From positions 2,914,001-2,978,000 of the forward strand of contig NZ_JACCBD010000001.1 in assembly GCF_013409595.1 (NCBI RefSeq): 64,000 nt of DNA, read 5' to 3'. The position numbers and the translations under genes are program-made. Below, in pieces: positions 19,301 through 29,240 of this stretch. This stretch comes from Leucobacter aridicollis (GTDB lineage Bacteria > Actinomycetota > Actinomycetes > Actinomycetales > Microbacteriaceae). A model generated the notes under the pieces. The model was not told the DNA's origin, did no database searches, and saw only the letters and a list, made by a program, of their open reading frames with translations. How positions within the stretch are numbered: position 1 is the first letter of the stretch; each line of letters starts with the position of its first letter.

Positions 19301-20591
19301 CAGGAACATCGGCGGCATCGCGAAGCACAATGTTCTTCACCGTCGCCGACACCTGCAAGCCAGCCTCGGTCGCCTCAACCACCGACGCCTCAATCGACGC
19401 CTTCGGCGAACCAAAGACGCTGTCCCACTGGGCCTCCGACACCGCAAGATCAACCTGCCCCAAGTACCGGCCGTCGTTCAACATGCCATGCGCAAGCCAC
19501 GTCACCGCAACATACTGCTTCGAACGATCCAGCTTCGCAACAGGAACCGGAATACTCCGCGTAACCGCACCATCCTTGATGAACGTCTTGTAGGCGAAGT
19601 CCTGCGCAGCACCCGCGGCAGAATCCTTGCCATAGTCGGCAACACGATCCTTCTCAATGATCCCGACATACACGCCAGCATCAGCCTTGCCAGTGTCAGG
19701 AACATCGGCGGCATCGCGAAGCACAATGTTCTTCACCGTCGCCGACACCTGCAAGCCAGCCTCGGTCGCCTCAACCACCGACGCCTCAATCGACGCCTTC
19801 ACTGGTTCAGGGGTCGTCTTCTCCGTAACCACCACGGATTCTTCAGCCGAGACTGACCCGACAAACGCTGCCGGGTCCGCCGGCACGAACGTCGCGCGAA
19901 TCGCGTGCGCCCCCACAGAAAGGCTTCCAGTGGTGAGTGTCGCCACACCGTCAACAACCGGCTGAGCGTCTCCGAGCTGAGTGCCCGCGTCAGAGAAGAT
20001 AACGGTTCCGTCGGCTGCGGGCGCAACTGTCGCCGTGAGCGTGAGCTTATCGCCCACCGTGACTGACTGTGCCGATACCGACAGCGAGGTTGCGGTTGCC
20101 ACCGCAACGGGCGCCGGTTGCTGGACTGTCACGGGCGCGAAGGAATCAAGCGCGCGCACGGTGCCGGAGAGCTCGTGGGCGGCTGACGTAGCGACATGGT
20201 ATTCCTTGGCAGGATCGAGCGTGTTCGCCGGAACCTTAAGCGTCGTGGTGAAAGCGCCATCGACGATGTTCCTCGCCTGGACCCAGCCCTGTGCGATCCA
20301 ACCGTCTGCGACGAGCGGGCCACCACCCGCCCAGATGTTCTTCTCACCGAAGAGCACGTACACGCCATTCTTTGTGGTCGCTGCATCGCCCACAAAGCCG
20401 GCCCCTGTGACCGTCAGCGTCTGCTCTACCGCCGGATCGAGGTTCTCGGACGGGGAAACCGTGATCGTCGGGCCCTCAGCCGCCTGTGCCGTGGGCACGA
20501 CGAGGAGGCCGCTCAGAACGACGAGGATTGACGTGACGATTGCGAGCGCTCCGGCGCCGAAGCGCCCGGTTTTCTCGGTGAGTGTACTCAC
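16347..20591 (-). CDS. large multidomain HtaA-type surface protein
   Basis: A 1414-residue membrane-anchored surface protein. Order: signal peptide ending PTAQAAEG (about 1-38), a first Ig-like domain (TITVSPSENLDP), a second Ig-like domain (about 165-262), two almost identical 132-residue units (about 264-523), two further Ig/IPT-like units (each with VVRGTGFDP), HtaA domain 1 (about 872-1033, LTWAFSTGWNAYVRG), a Lys/Pro stalk, HtaA domain 2 (about 1072-1222, LSWGISSGFRDYTTGRIAKG and FSGHRGLM), an IPT-like unit and a C-terminal membrane helix (about 1370-1393). HtaA domains bind heme in corynebacteria; this protein should capture it and pass it to HmuT. A DtxR-like box is 68 bases upstream. 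Domain 1 has SEAHGFDI in place of the usual GHxGLM histidine block. The Ig-like array is much longer than in known HtaA. Confidence 0.88.
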   Translation of the reverse strand: MSTLTEKTGRFGAGALAIVTSILVVLSGLLVVPTAQAAEGPTITVSPSENLDPAVEQTLTVTGAGFVGDAATTKNGVYVLFGEKNIWAGGGPLVADGWIAQGWVQARNIVDGAFTTTLKVPANTLDPAKEYHVATSAAHELSGTVRALDSFAPVTVQQPAPVAVATATSLSVSAQSVTVGDKLTLTATVAPAADGTVIFSDAGTQLGDAQPVVDGVATLTTGSLSVGAHAIRATFVPADPAAFVGSVSAEESVVVTEKTTPEPVKASIEASVVEATEAGLQVSATVKNIVLRDAADVPDTGKADAGVYVGIIEKDRVADYGKDSAAGAAQDFAYKTFIKDGAVTRSIPVPVAKLDRSKQYVAVTWLAHGMLNDGRYLGQVDLAVSEAQWDSVFGSPKASIEASVVEATEAGLQVSATVKNIVLRDAADVPDTGKADAGVYVGIIEKDRVADYGKDSAAGAAQDFAYKTFIKDGAVTRSIPVPAAKLDRSKQYVAVTWLAHGMLNDSRYLGQVDLAVSEAQWDSVFPKAFAPDVRLFKADGVTPLDPAEEVNPGDEIVVRGTGFDPSSNVNLGRPPVTSGDPAGNYVVFGAFAQDWSPAGGAAGTQRVVADQRWAMTDETFVNIAPMYKPMVAAQRVQLTAAGTFEARLQAKDIPEGKTVPAGGSYGVFVYAAGTASNAAQEFGLRLNYKEERPTKPVYKPALSVFLADGTTEYTNQELKAGDKLVVRGTGFDPYANKPANSSGGVPIPNSLPQGTFVVFGSFAENWQPSKGASAATRTMNKDSRKWALAKDTLDAIPESFRETIRKEWVQIDPATGSFETEITLNAPEEALAKGTYGIYTYAGGAGQVANAFQELSVPVNFKTAGTVDPEPSVTEGDLTWAFSTGWNAYVRGIANGTITATAGAKTDAAGNTTYTQVKGGTYDVKTGTGSIYFAGTVRYVSEAHGFDIALRNPQITFTSKSAATLSIEVSRDDAAGTSAMKRIKFATIAPGELVKSEDGRLSWAGATGVFASNLQIEAWEQYANKATAPLSFSYGAEAEVPVGPTEPTKPVKPKPTPKPTPKPRPVDTAQQAGSLSWGISSGFRDYTTGRIAKGSISTTGVGASGGAYLFPQASGGSWNKQAQTGSVQYSGVVTFSGHRGLMTETFSNPVITVTSATSGTISAGGRSFALDLGSASKSVGANGAVTWSGVPVSGAISGGGSAGGGTGGGSFAVDPLTFTVGSASRVSYGSTTQTEQKAARQAAATPPTTEGIRVITPADEIVPGGEIEFVAAGFEPDERDILVVLYSDPIVLDEKAGASSVGEVRWIGMLPDDIAPGEHTITLQGSKDAGAVIKVVKEKPKKKAPVVNQEEASADVSTQRVNTAAPVASDGPVWMWWVGAGALVALAGAMGVVLANQRRAAAAATVGSGTTPSA
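19021..19799 (-). repeat. two near-identical 132-codon repeats in the HtaA-type gene
   Basis: Bases 19021-19403 and 19417-19799 are direct repeats with a period of 396 bases (132 codons); by eye they differ at only a few positions (for example GCGAG/GCAAG near the start and GGCTGTCA/GGCCGTCG). Each encodes a unit beginning KASIEASVVEATEAGLQVSA. Such low divergence points to recent duplication or ongoing gene conversion, and the pair is a likely site of unequal crossing-over. Confidence 0.9.
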
Positions 20592-20658
20592 GACGAGTTC
20601 TCCTTGAAAAGGTAAGAGAGTTCAGGCGCTCATTTTGGGGAGTCACCCTACATCGGAC

Positions 20659-20677
20659 CGAACTGAGGCAAACCTAA
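20659..20677 (-). promoter_or_regulatory. DtxR/IdeR-like iron box upstream of the HtaA operon
   Basis: On the minus strand TTAGGTTTGCCTCAGTTCG: the left half TTAGGTT and the central G-C-C-T match the consensus TTAGGTTAGGCTAACCTAA; the right half is degenerate. It ends 68 bases before the start of the large HtaA gene. Together with the hmu box it suggests one iron-responsive regulon for heme uptake. Confidence 0.65.
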
Positions 20678-20697
20678 GTCTGCCGACCACCCATAAG

Positions 20698-20716
20698 TCT
20701 GACGAATATCGTCAGA
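20698..20716. promoter_or_regulatory. perfect palindrome between htaA and msrB
   Basis: TCTGACGA and TCGTCAGA are perfect 8-base arms around ATA. It lies in the 225-base divergent region, 21 bases from the iron box and 100 bases from the msrB start, the right place for an operator. I do not recognise the regulator. Confidence 0.5.
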
Positions 20717-20780
20717 TGATGCAAGCTGCAGATCAGACCTGGGCGAGTTTTCGTACGGATCACGCACAGTCCGGGGCCCG

Positions 20781-20786
20781 TATGCT
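20781..20786 (+). promoter_or_regulatory. -10 element of msrB
   Basis: TATGCT lies 31 bases before ATG 20817, with a clear ribosome-binding site GGAGG at 20807-20811. No convincing -35 element is seen. Confidence 0.4.
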
Positions 20787-20816
20787 TGAAACACACGAAA
20801 ATCTTCGGAGGTCACT

Positions 20817-21239
20817 ATGTCTGCCATTGGCGAGGGCAACTACCCGTTCCAGCTCAGCGAGAGCGAGTGGCGCGAGCGCCTCACACCGGACGAGTACGCC
20901 ATTCTGCGCGAGGCCGCGACCGAACGCGCCGGCACCGGCGAACTCCTCGGTCAGTGGGGCGACGGGCTGTACTCGTGCCGCGGCTGCGGTGCCGAGCTCT
21001 TCCAGAGCGGCACGAAGTTCGAGTCGCACTGCGGCTGGCCGAGCTTCTACGAGAGCATCAACCCCGACGCCGTCGAGTTGCTCGAGGACACGACGCTGGG
21101 GCAGGTCCGCACTGAGGTGCGCTGCGCGAACTGCGGCTCGCACCTTGGCCACGTGTTCCCCGACGGCTTCGGCACCCCGACCGGCAACCGGTTCTGCATG
21201 AACTCCCTCGCCCTCGGGTTCGAGGGTCCGGCCTCGTAA
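20817..21239 (+). CDS. msrB: peptide-methionine (R)-S-oxide reductase MsrB
   Basis: A 140-residue zinc-type MsrB that reduces the R-sulfoxide of methionine in oxidised proteins using thioredoxin. The two zinc CxxC pairs are CRGCGAELF and CANCGSHLGHVF; the block FESHCGWPSFYESI contains the conserved histidine and glycine-tryptophan, and the catalytic cysteine is in NRFCMNSLALGF. Length and start fit the family, with GGAGG five bases upstream. It is divergent from the HtaA operon and followed by a weak hairpin (GGAGCC at 21250, GGCTCC at 21261) before the next gene. Confidence 0.97.
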   Translation: MSAIGEGNYPFQLSESEWRERLTPDEYAILREAATERAGTGELLGQWGDGLYSCRGCGAELFQSGTKFESHCGWPSFYESINPDAVELLEDTTLGQVRTEVRCANCGSHLGHVFPDGFGTPTGNRFCMNSLALGFEGPAS

Positions 21240-21289
21240 GCTGCGCCCCGGAGCCGCCTGGGCTCCTTCAGGCGCCCTAGGATGACACC

Positions 21290-22048
21290 ATGGAGATCTG
21301 GAGGCCACTGTGGGCCCTCTCGCGGCCCGACGGCTCTGCTGAGACGTTGAGCTACTTCGGCGGGCTCCCAACGGGTCTCCCGGCCGCCGCGTGGCCGCAG
21401 TGCGGCGAGTGTGGCAGGGCCATGACGCTCCTGCTGCAGCTCGCGGCCGGGCCATGGCTGCCACGGATCCCGTCAGGGCACGCGCTGCTCGTGTTCAAGT
21501 GCGAGAGTGACGACGTCTGCGACTTCTGGGAGCCCGACGAGATCGCCAATCGGTGCCTGCTGCTACCGGTGCCCGCCGACTCCGCCGAGACGGCGGCGCC
21601 AACGACGACCGGCGCGGCGCCGGCGCGGATACTTCCGCAGCTCTGGGTGCAGGCGTGGGCGTCGGACGAGGACGGAATCTCTGCCGAGGTGGCGGATCAG
21701 CTCACCGATCCTGATCGCTTCTGGGACGTCCCCGAGCATGTGAGCTTCGGCCACTGGTTCGCGTCGGAGCACCTCACGAAAGCCGGCGGCGCCCCCTACT
21801 GGACGGGGCAGGGACCCAGCGAGGATCCCCCGCTGCCCCGCCGCCTGCTCGTCCAGCTGGACAACTGGATCGCCGTGACCGACTCGGCCGCGGCGATCGT
21901 GGACTCGCCGGCCGGCCGCGACCCGCTCACCACCGTGTCGGGCCAGTCAGTCAGCGCGGCCAACTTCATGAGCGACGGAATCGCGTACGTGTTCGACACC
22001 ACTCCCGACGCTGCGTTGCCGACTCCGAGACTCGTCATCAACCGCTAG
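21290..22048 (+). CDS. DUF1963/YwqG-like protein of unknown function
   Basis: A 252-residue cytosolic protein. The N-terminal half shows the pattern of the DUF1963 (YwqG) family: SYFGGLPTGLP, W-P-x-CGECGRAMTLLLQL, GHALLVFKC and a following DDVCDFW. The Cys pairs (CGECG, KCESDDVC) could bind a metal. The second half repeats a lower-similarity unit ending with FMSDGIAYVFD. The family has no established function; members often act alone as small accessory genes. There is no signal peptide or membrane segment. It runs with msrB (50-base gap) and meets the DMT transporter gene head-on. Confidence 0.55.
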   Translation: MEIWRPLWALSRPDGSAETLSYFGGLPTGLPAAAWPQCGECGRAMTLLLQLAAGPWLPRIPSGHALLVFKCESDDVCDFWEPDEIANRCLLLPVPADSAETAAPTTTGAAPARILPQLWVQAWASDEDGISAEVADQLTDPDRFWDVPEHVSFGHWFASEHLTKAGGAPYWTGQGPSEDPPLPRRLLVQLDNWIAVTDSAAAIVDSPAGRDPLTTVSGQSVSAANFMSDGIAYVFDTTPDAALPTPRLVINR

Positions 22049-22060
22049 GCGCGCTCCGCG

Positions 22061-23011
22061 CTAGATCGCCTCGCCCCGCCCGAGCGGCTTACTCGGCAGC
22101 GCTGCGACGATCACGGCCACGAACGCGATCGTCGTCCCCACCACGAGCGCCGGAGTGAGCCCGCCCGCGAGCGGGAACCCGATCTCGAAAAGCATCGCGG
22201 CGATAAGCTGGCCGGCAACGTTCGACATGCTGAGCAGCAGCACCCCGGCCTGTCGGACGAGCATCGCGGCCACGGCGATGAAGATCACGCCGATGACGCC
22301 GCCGCTGTACATCCAGAGCTCCGACGGCCAGCTCGTCGGCCAGCCGTTGATGAGCACCGACACGAGCGCCACGGTGCCGAGCACCGCCGTTCCGACGACG
22401 AAGTTCATGAATGTCGCGGTCACCGCGCTCTCCGCGGCCGCTCTCACGAGGCCGTTCACCATCGACTGGGCTGCCATGCCCGCGCCGACAACGACCGGGA
22501 CGAGCACGAGCAGCACGAGGTCCGCGTCGAGGCTTGCGGCCACCGTCACGATGACCGCGACGATGGCGAGGGCCGTTCCCGCAAGACGCGTCGGTGTGGC
22601 GTTGATGCGCCCGCCCGGGCCAAGCCCCAGCCTGTCCATCAGGAGGCCGCCAGACACCTGGCCGGCGACGATCCCGACGGTGAAAAGGGCGACGCCCGTG
22701 AGCGGGGTGATCAGCCCCTGCGTCAGCACGAATGCCGCGCCGCCAATGCCCCCGAACAGCGCCCAGACGGGAAGCCTGCCGGCCGAGACCTCGCGGCGCA
22801 TCTTCCCGAGGCCAGTTCGGCCGCGCCGCGAACACACGAGCACCAGACCAATGAGGACAAGCCCTCCCCCGAATGAGATCGCCGCGGCAAGATAGCCGCT
22901 CCCGATCTCCTGCGCGAAGCCGCCGTTAATGCGAGACTGCAGGGCGACGAGCATACCCGCGAGGCCAGAGCCTGTGAGGGCCGCCGCGAGCTGATACTTG
23001 GAACGAGCCAT
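22061..23011 (-). CDS. DMT-type transporter, duplicated DUF606 (YdcZ-like)
   Basis: A 316-residue integral membrane protein with about ten hydrophobic segments arranged as two related halves. Each half carries a DUF606/YdcZ-like block: LVALQSRINGGFAQEIGSGY in the first, GMAAQSMVNGLVRAAAESAV in the second, both with an asparagine-glycine after the second helix. Single-domain YdcZ proteins work as pairs, so this is a fused version. Substrate unknown. ATG 23011 (MARSKYQLAAAL) follows AATGGGGAAA; the longer frame to 23134 is Ala/Arg junk. Confidence 0.85.
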   Translation of the reverse strand: MARSKYQLAAALTGSGLAGMLVALQSRINGGFAQEIGSGYLAAAISFGGGLVLIGLVLVCSRRGRTGLGKMRREVSAGRLPVWALFGGIGGAAFVLTQGLITPLTGVALFTVGIVAGQVSGGLLMDRLGLGPGGRINATPTRLAGTALAIVAVIVTVAASLDADLVLLVLVPVVVGAGMAAQSMVNGLVRAAAESAVTATFMNFVVGTAVLGTVALVSVLINGWPTSWPSELWMYSGGVIGVIFIAVAAMLVRQAGVLLLSMSNVAGQLIAAMLFEIGFPLAGGLTPALVVGTTIAFVAVIVAALPSKPLGRGEAI

Positions 23012-23111
23012 TTTCCCCATTGTACTCGCGCTGCTCGCGGGCGATCGCCGCGCCAGCGCCCACACTCGGGCCAGCACGGGCGCGCGCGATCCCGCACCCC
23101 ACAACGCAGAA

Positions 23112-23133
23112 TGGCCCCGCCGAAGCGGAGCCA
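23112..23133 (-). terminator. hairpin behind tRNA-Thr
   Basis: TGGCCCCGC (23112-23120) and GCGGAGCCA (23125-23133) pair with one mismatch around CGAA (UUCG on the transcribed strand), starting nine bases after the 3' end of the tRNA. Confidence 0.6.
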
Positions 23134-23141
23134 TTCGTGTG

Positions 23142-23214
23142 AGCCCCCTATCGGACTCGAACCGATCACCTGCAGTTTACAAGGCTGCTGCTCTACCAGA
23201 TGAGCTAAGGAGGC
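23142..23214 (-). tRNA. tRNA-Thr(UGU)
   Basis: Read from 23214: acceptor GCCTCCT pairs with AGGGGGC (one T-G), D-arm GCTCATCTGGTAGAGC, anticodon loop CTTGTAA (anticodon TGT), T-arm ATCGGTTCGAGTCCGAT. Discriminator T; CCA is not encoded. Confidence 0.95.
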
Positions 23215-23218
23215 GTGT

Positions 23219-23238
23219 GGGGCGGCCGAAGCCGCCCC
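23219..23238 (-). terminator. terminator of the DsbA-like gene
   Basis: GGGGCGGC (23219-23226) and GCCGCCCC (23231-23238) are perfect arms with a CGAA loop, which is a stable UUCG tetraloop in the minus-strand RNA. It stands between the DsbA-like stop at 23261 and the tRNA-Thr gene. Confidence 0.7.
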
Positions 23239-23260
23239 TCCGATCTTAGTCGGAAATTTG

Positions 23261-24214
23261 TTAGTCCGTTGCCGACTCTGCGGCGCCGGCCTGCTCGATC
23301 TCACCCTTGATCTTCAGCATGAAGGTCTCGAGCGAGCCGTCGCGGCCCTCGCTCCACTGCTGCCCGTTGACGAGCACGAGCGGGGTCGATACGAGGCGCT
23401 GCGGCTTACCCTCGGGCTGGAGCTCCGTCGCGCTCGAGGGCTGCAGCAGGCGCTGCCCGTCGGCGAGGCCCCAGATGCCCTCGCTCGCGGCCGTGTAGTT
23501 CTCGCTGAAGAACCCGCCGAAGGGCCGGTCCTGGATGCAGCGCTGGAGCTCCTGGGTCGGCTTCGCACCGGCCGCCTCGGCCTGCTTCAGCAGTTCCTTA
23601 TCGTCGAGGCCCGGGGTGCCCTCGGACGGCTGTACCTCGGGGCTCAGGAGACGCTTGTGCAGTTCGAAGGCGAAGTCGGGCTGCTGCTCGACGACGCAGG
23701 CGAACGCGTTCGCCGCGCGTGTCGAGTACTTCGTGCCGAGCGACTGGCCGTCGAGGAAGTTGATCGGGTAGACCGCGAGGTTCGCATCGCCGGAGCCGAC
23801 GTAGTTCTCGAGCATGACGCCGTTCTGGGCCTCGAAGTTGCCGCAGGCGGGGCACATGTAGTCCACGTAGACGGTGACGTCGAGGGGCAGCTCGTCGCGG
23901 TTCACCTCGGGGGCGACGCGCTCGGCCTTCGGGTCCTCAAGTGCGGGCGACGGCACGACCTTCAGGTCCTTCGTGAACACTGCGGCGCCGGAAGCCATGT
24001 TCTTCGGTCCGGGACCGGCGGGCTTCAGCGACTGTGTGAGCACGAGGCCGACGATCGCGAGGATCGCGACGACGCCAAGCACGACGCCGCCCTGCACATA
24101 CAGGCGACGGCGCTTTTCGCGCTTCTTCTCAGCCTCACGAGCGATCCGAGCCTGCTCGCGAGCCTGCGTGCGTCGCTCGTTCTTCGAGAGTCGCGACGTG
24201 GTGTCATTCGACAT
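23261..24214 (-). CDS. membrane-anchored DsbA-family thiol oxidoreductase
   Basis: A 317-residue type II membrane protein: charged cytoplasmic N-terminus (about 1-38, Arg/Glu/Lys helix), one membrane helix (GVVLGVVAILAIVGLVLTQS), then an extracytoplasmic thioredoxin-like DsbA domain. The active site is CPAC in YVDYMCPACGNFEAQNG, and the cis-Pro loop is STPLVLVNG. Actinobacterial relatives form disulfides in exported proteins. A VKOR partner is not visible here. It lies 66 bases behind secA on the same strand, consistent with cotranscription of translocation and folding functions. A UUCG hairpin follows the stop. Confidence 0.9.
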   Translation of the reverse strand: MSNDTTSRLSKNERRTQAREQARIAREAEKKREKRRRLYVQGGVVLGVVAILAIVGLVLTQSLKPAGPGPKNMASGAAVFTKDLKVVPSPALEDPKAERVAPEVNRDELPLDVTVYVDYMCPACGNFEAQNGVMLENYVGSGDANLAVYPINFLDGQSLGTKYSTRAANAFACVVEQQPDFAFELHKRLLSPEVQPSEGTPGLDDKELLKQAEAAGAKPTQELQRCIQDRPFGGFFSENYTAASEGIWGLADGQRLLQPSSATELQPEGKPQRLVSTPLVLVNGQQWSEGRDGSLETFMLKIKGEIEQAGAAESATD

Positions 24215-24280
24215 GGGTATTTCCTCCAGAGAAGCATCGATGGTCGATGCGGGGTCACGGTGAGCGCGGGTACGCGGCCG

Positions 24281-27040
<2,760 letters not shown>

Positions 27041-27163
27041 GTTGTGTCTCCTGTACGGTAGTGCGCGATGAACTGCGGAGCAGAGGCATCGTCGTTGCCT
27101 AATTGTGACAACTCCTCAGCTTAGCAACGGCTGTGTGCATTGCGCTGGGAATTCCTCCCTTCA

Positions 27164-27178
27164 TTTGAATGATTCAAA
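27164..27178 (+). promoter_or_regulatory. FurA autoregulatory operator
   Basis: TTTGAAT-G-ATTCAAA is a perfect inverted repeat nine bases upstream of the TACACT -10 at 27187. It covers the -35 region of furA and resembles the operators of FurA in mycobacteria and Streptomyces. Autorepression of furA-katA that is relieved by peroxide is the expected effect. Confidence 0.75.
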
Positions 27179-27186
27179 ATAAGGGC

Positions 27187-27192
27187 TACACT
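27187..27192 (+). promoter_or_regulatory. -10 element, leaderless furA
   Basis: TACACT ends six bases before ATG 27199. No ribosome-binding site is present, so a leaderless furA transcript is likely, as known for furA of other actinobacteria. Confidence 0.55.
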
Positions 27193-27198
27193 AGAGGC

Positions 27199-27633
27199 AT
27201 GCCCACAACCCACCCCGCCACGGAATCGGCGGCTCGACTGAACGCCGTCGGGCTGCGCTCCACGGCGCCCCGTCGCGCCGTTCTTGAGGCACTACAGCCG
27301 GGTGGGCACCTCGACGCGAGCGAGCTCTACGAGCGTTTGAAGGGCGACCTGCCTGGCACATCGCTCCAGGCCATTTACGGCGTACTCACGGCCCTCGTTG
27401 AGGCCAATCTCGTTCGGCGGGTCACGCCAGCCGGCGGGTCCGCCAGGTACGAGGCGCGGGTCGGTGACAATCACCATCACCTGCTGTGCCGGTCGTGCGG
27501 GCGCCTCGAGGACGTGCCGTGCGCCGTCGGCGCGGCACCGTGCTTGACCCCCTCTGAGGACCACGGATTTCAGATCGAGGCGGCCGAGGTCACATTCCAC
27601 GGCCTGTGTACCGACTGCGCAGTTGCGGGCTAA
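27199..27633 (+). CDS. furA: Fur-family peroxide/iron regulator FurA
   Basis: A 144-residue Fur-family repressor. The N-terminal winged helix (about 1-80: LRSTAPRRAVLEALQPGGHL, LQAIYGVLTALVEANLVRRV) is followed by the dimerisation domain with HHHLLCRSCGRLEDVPC, in which the His cluster and CxxC form metal sites, and a second pair near CTDCAVAG. Position directly upstream of a catalase gene and the operator overlapping its promoter make it the likely peroxide-sensing repressor of katA. ATG 27199 fits the leaderless promoter; ATG 27169 upstream would lie inside the operator. The gap to katA is 61 bases. Confidence 0.93.
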   Translation: MPTTHPATESAARLNAVGLRSTAPRRAVLEALQPGGHLDASELYERLKGDLPGTSLQAIYGVLTALVEANLVRRVTPAGGSARYEARVGDNHHHLLCRSCGRLEDVPCAVGAAPCLTPSEDHGFQIEAAEVTFHGLCTDCAVAG

Positions 27634-27694
27634 CGCGCCGTCATCAACTGCATCACAACTTCCATCCGACTCAACCCCCACGAAATGAGGCATC

Positions 27695-29155
27695 ATGGCT
27701 GAGAACAAAACCCTGACCACGCAGACGGGCACCCCCGTCGCGAACAACGAGCACTCGCTCACCGTTGGCCCCGACGGCCCCACGGTGCTGCACGACCACT
27801 ACCTGCTCGAGAAGCTCGCGTCGTTCAACCGCGAGCGCGTGCCCGAGCGCAACCCGCACGCGAAGGGCGGCGGCGCGTTTGGTGAGTTCGTCGTGACCGA
27901 GGACGTCTCGAAGTACACCCGTGCCGCGGTGTTCCAGCCGGGCGCCAAGGCCGAGACCCTCATCCGCTTCTCGTCGGTTGCCGGCGAGCAGGGCTCCCCC
28001 GACACCTGGCGCGACGTCCGCGGCTTCTCGCTGCGTTTCTACACGCCCGAGGGCAACCTCGACATCGTCGGCAACAACACGCCGACGTTCTTCATCCGCG
28101 ACGGCATCAAGTTCCCGGACTTCATCCACTCGCAGAAGCGCCTCGGGGCATCGGGCCTGCGCGACGCCGACATGCAGTGGGACTTCTGGACCCTCTCCCC
28201 CGAGTCCGCACACCAGGTGACCTACCTCATGGGTGACCGTGGCCTCTCGAAGAGCTGGCGCCACCTCAACGGCTACGGTTCGCACACCTACCAGTGGATC
28301 AACGCCGAGGGCGAGCGCTTCTGGGTGAAGTACCACTTCATCTCCCAGCAGGGCGTCGAGCGCCTCTCGCCGGAAGAGGCAGAGAAGCTCGCCGGCTCGG
28401 ACGCCGACTACTACCGTCGCGACCTGTTCGAGTCGATCGAGCGCGGCGAGTTCCCGTCGTGGGACGTCTACGTGCAGATCATGCCGTACGAGGAAGCCAA
28501 GACCTACCGCTTCAACCCGTTCGACCTCACGAAGGTGTGGCCGAAGGCTGACTACCCGCGCATCAAGGTTGGCACGTTCACGCTGAACCGCAACCCTGAG
28601 AACTTCTTCGCTCAGATCGAGCAGGCAGCGTTCACGCCCGGCAACCAGGTGCCCGGCACCGGCATCTCGCCCGACAAGATGCTCATGGCTCGCGTGTTCT
28701 CGTACGCTGACGCGCACCGTCACCGCATCGGCGCGAACTTCAACCAGCTGCCGGTCAACCAGCCGCACGCTGGCGAGGTGAACAACTACCAGCACGAGGG
28801 CAACATGCGCTACCACTTCAACAGCGCAGAGCACCGCACCTACTCGCCGAACTCGTACGGCCCGGCTGGCGGCCCGGTGGCCGATCCGGTCGCGGGCGTC
28901 GAGGCAAGCTGGGAGGCCGACGGCACGCTCGTCCGCTCCGCGCACACGCTGCGCGCCGACGACGACGACTTCGGCCAGGCGGGCACCCTCTACCGCGACG
29001 TGTTCTCGGCTGAGGAGAAGGCACGCTTCCACGAGGTGCTCGGTGGCCAGGCGCAGGCCATCACCGTTGACCGCATCCGCGAGGCGTTCTTCCAGTACTG
29101 GACGAACGTCGACGCAGAGCTCGGCGCGATCTTGCGCGCGAACTACGCGGCGTAG
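27695..29155 (+). CDS. katA: catalase (clade 3 type heme catalase)
   Basis: A 486-residue monofunctional heme catalase that turns hydrogen peroxide into water and oxygen. The active-site histidine is in [18 protein letters not shown] (most relatives have VVHARG), the asparagine in [20 protein letters not shown], and the proximal tyrosine in [14 protein letters not shown]. Length fits small-subunit catalases. AGG lies close to ATG 27695. It sits 61 bases behind furA, so control by FurA is likely, and it ends in a very strong terminator. Supplying catalase beside a heme-uptake cluster makes sense because the enzyme consumes heme. Confidence 0.98.
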   Translation: MAENKTLTTQTGTPVANNEHSLTVGPDGPTVLHDHYLLEKLASFNRERVPERNPHAKGGGAFGEFVVTEDVSKYTRAAVFQPGAKAETLIRFSSVAGEQGSPDTWRDVRGFSLRFYTPEGNLDIVGNNTPTFFIRDGIKFPDFIHSQKRLGASGLRDADMQWDFWTLSPESAHQVTYLMGDRGLSKSWRHLNGYGSHTYQWINAEGERFWVKYHFISQQGVERLSPEEAEKLAGSDADYYRRDLFESIERGEFPSWDVYVQIMPYEEAKTYRFNPFDLTKVWPKADYPRIKVGTFTLNRNPENFFAQIEQAAFTPGNQVPGTGISPDKMLMARVFSYADAHRHRIGANFNQLPVNQPHAGEVNNYQHEGNMRYHFNSAEHRTYSPNSYGPAGGPVADPVAGVEASWEADGTLVRSAHTLRADDDDFGQAGTLYRDVFSAEEKARFHEVLGGQAQAITVDRIREAFFQYWTNVDAELGAILRANYAA

Positions 29156-29163
29156 CACCGTCT

Positions 29164-29213
29164 GAGGGGCCGGGTGCCAGCCAATGCGGCTGGCACCCGG
29201 CCCCTCGCGTTTT
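29164..29213 (+). terminator. katA terminator
   Basis: A perfect 19-bp stem: 29164-29182 (starts GAGGGGCCGG) with 29188-29206, loop AATGC, followed by GCGTTTT. It begins nine bases after the katA stop. Confidence 0.93.
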
Positions 29214-29240
29214 CTAAACTCCGTCTGAAATGATTGGTCC

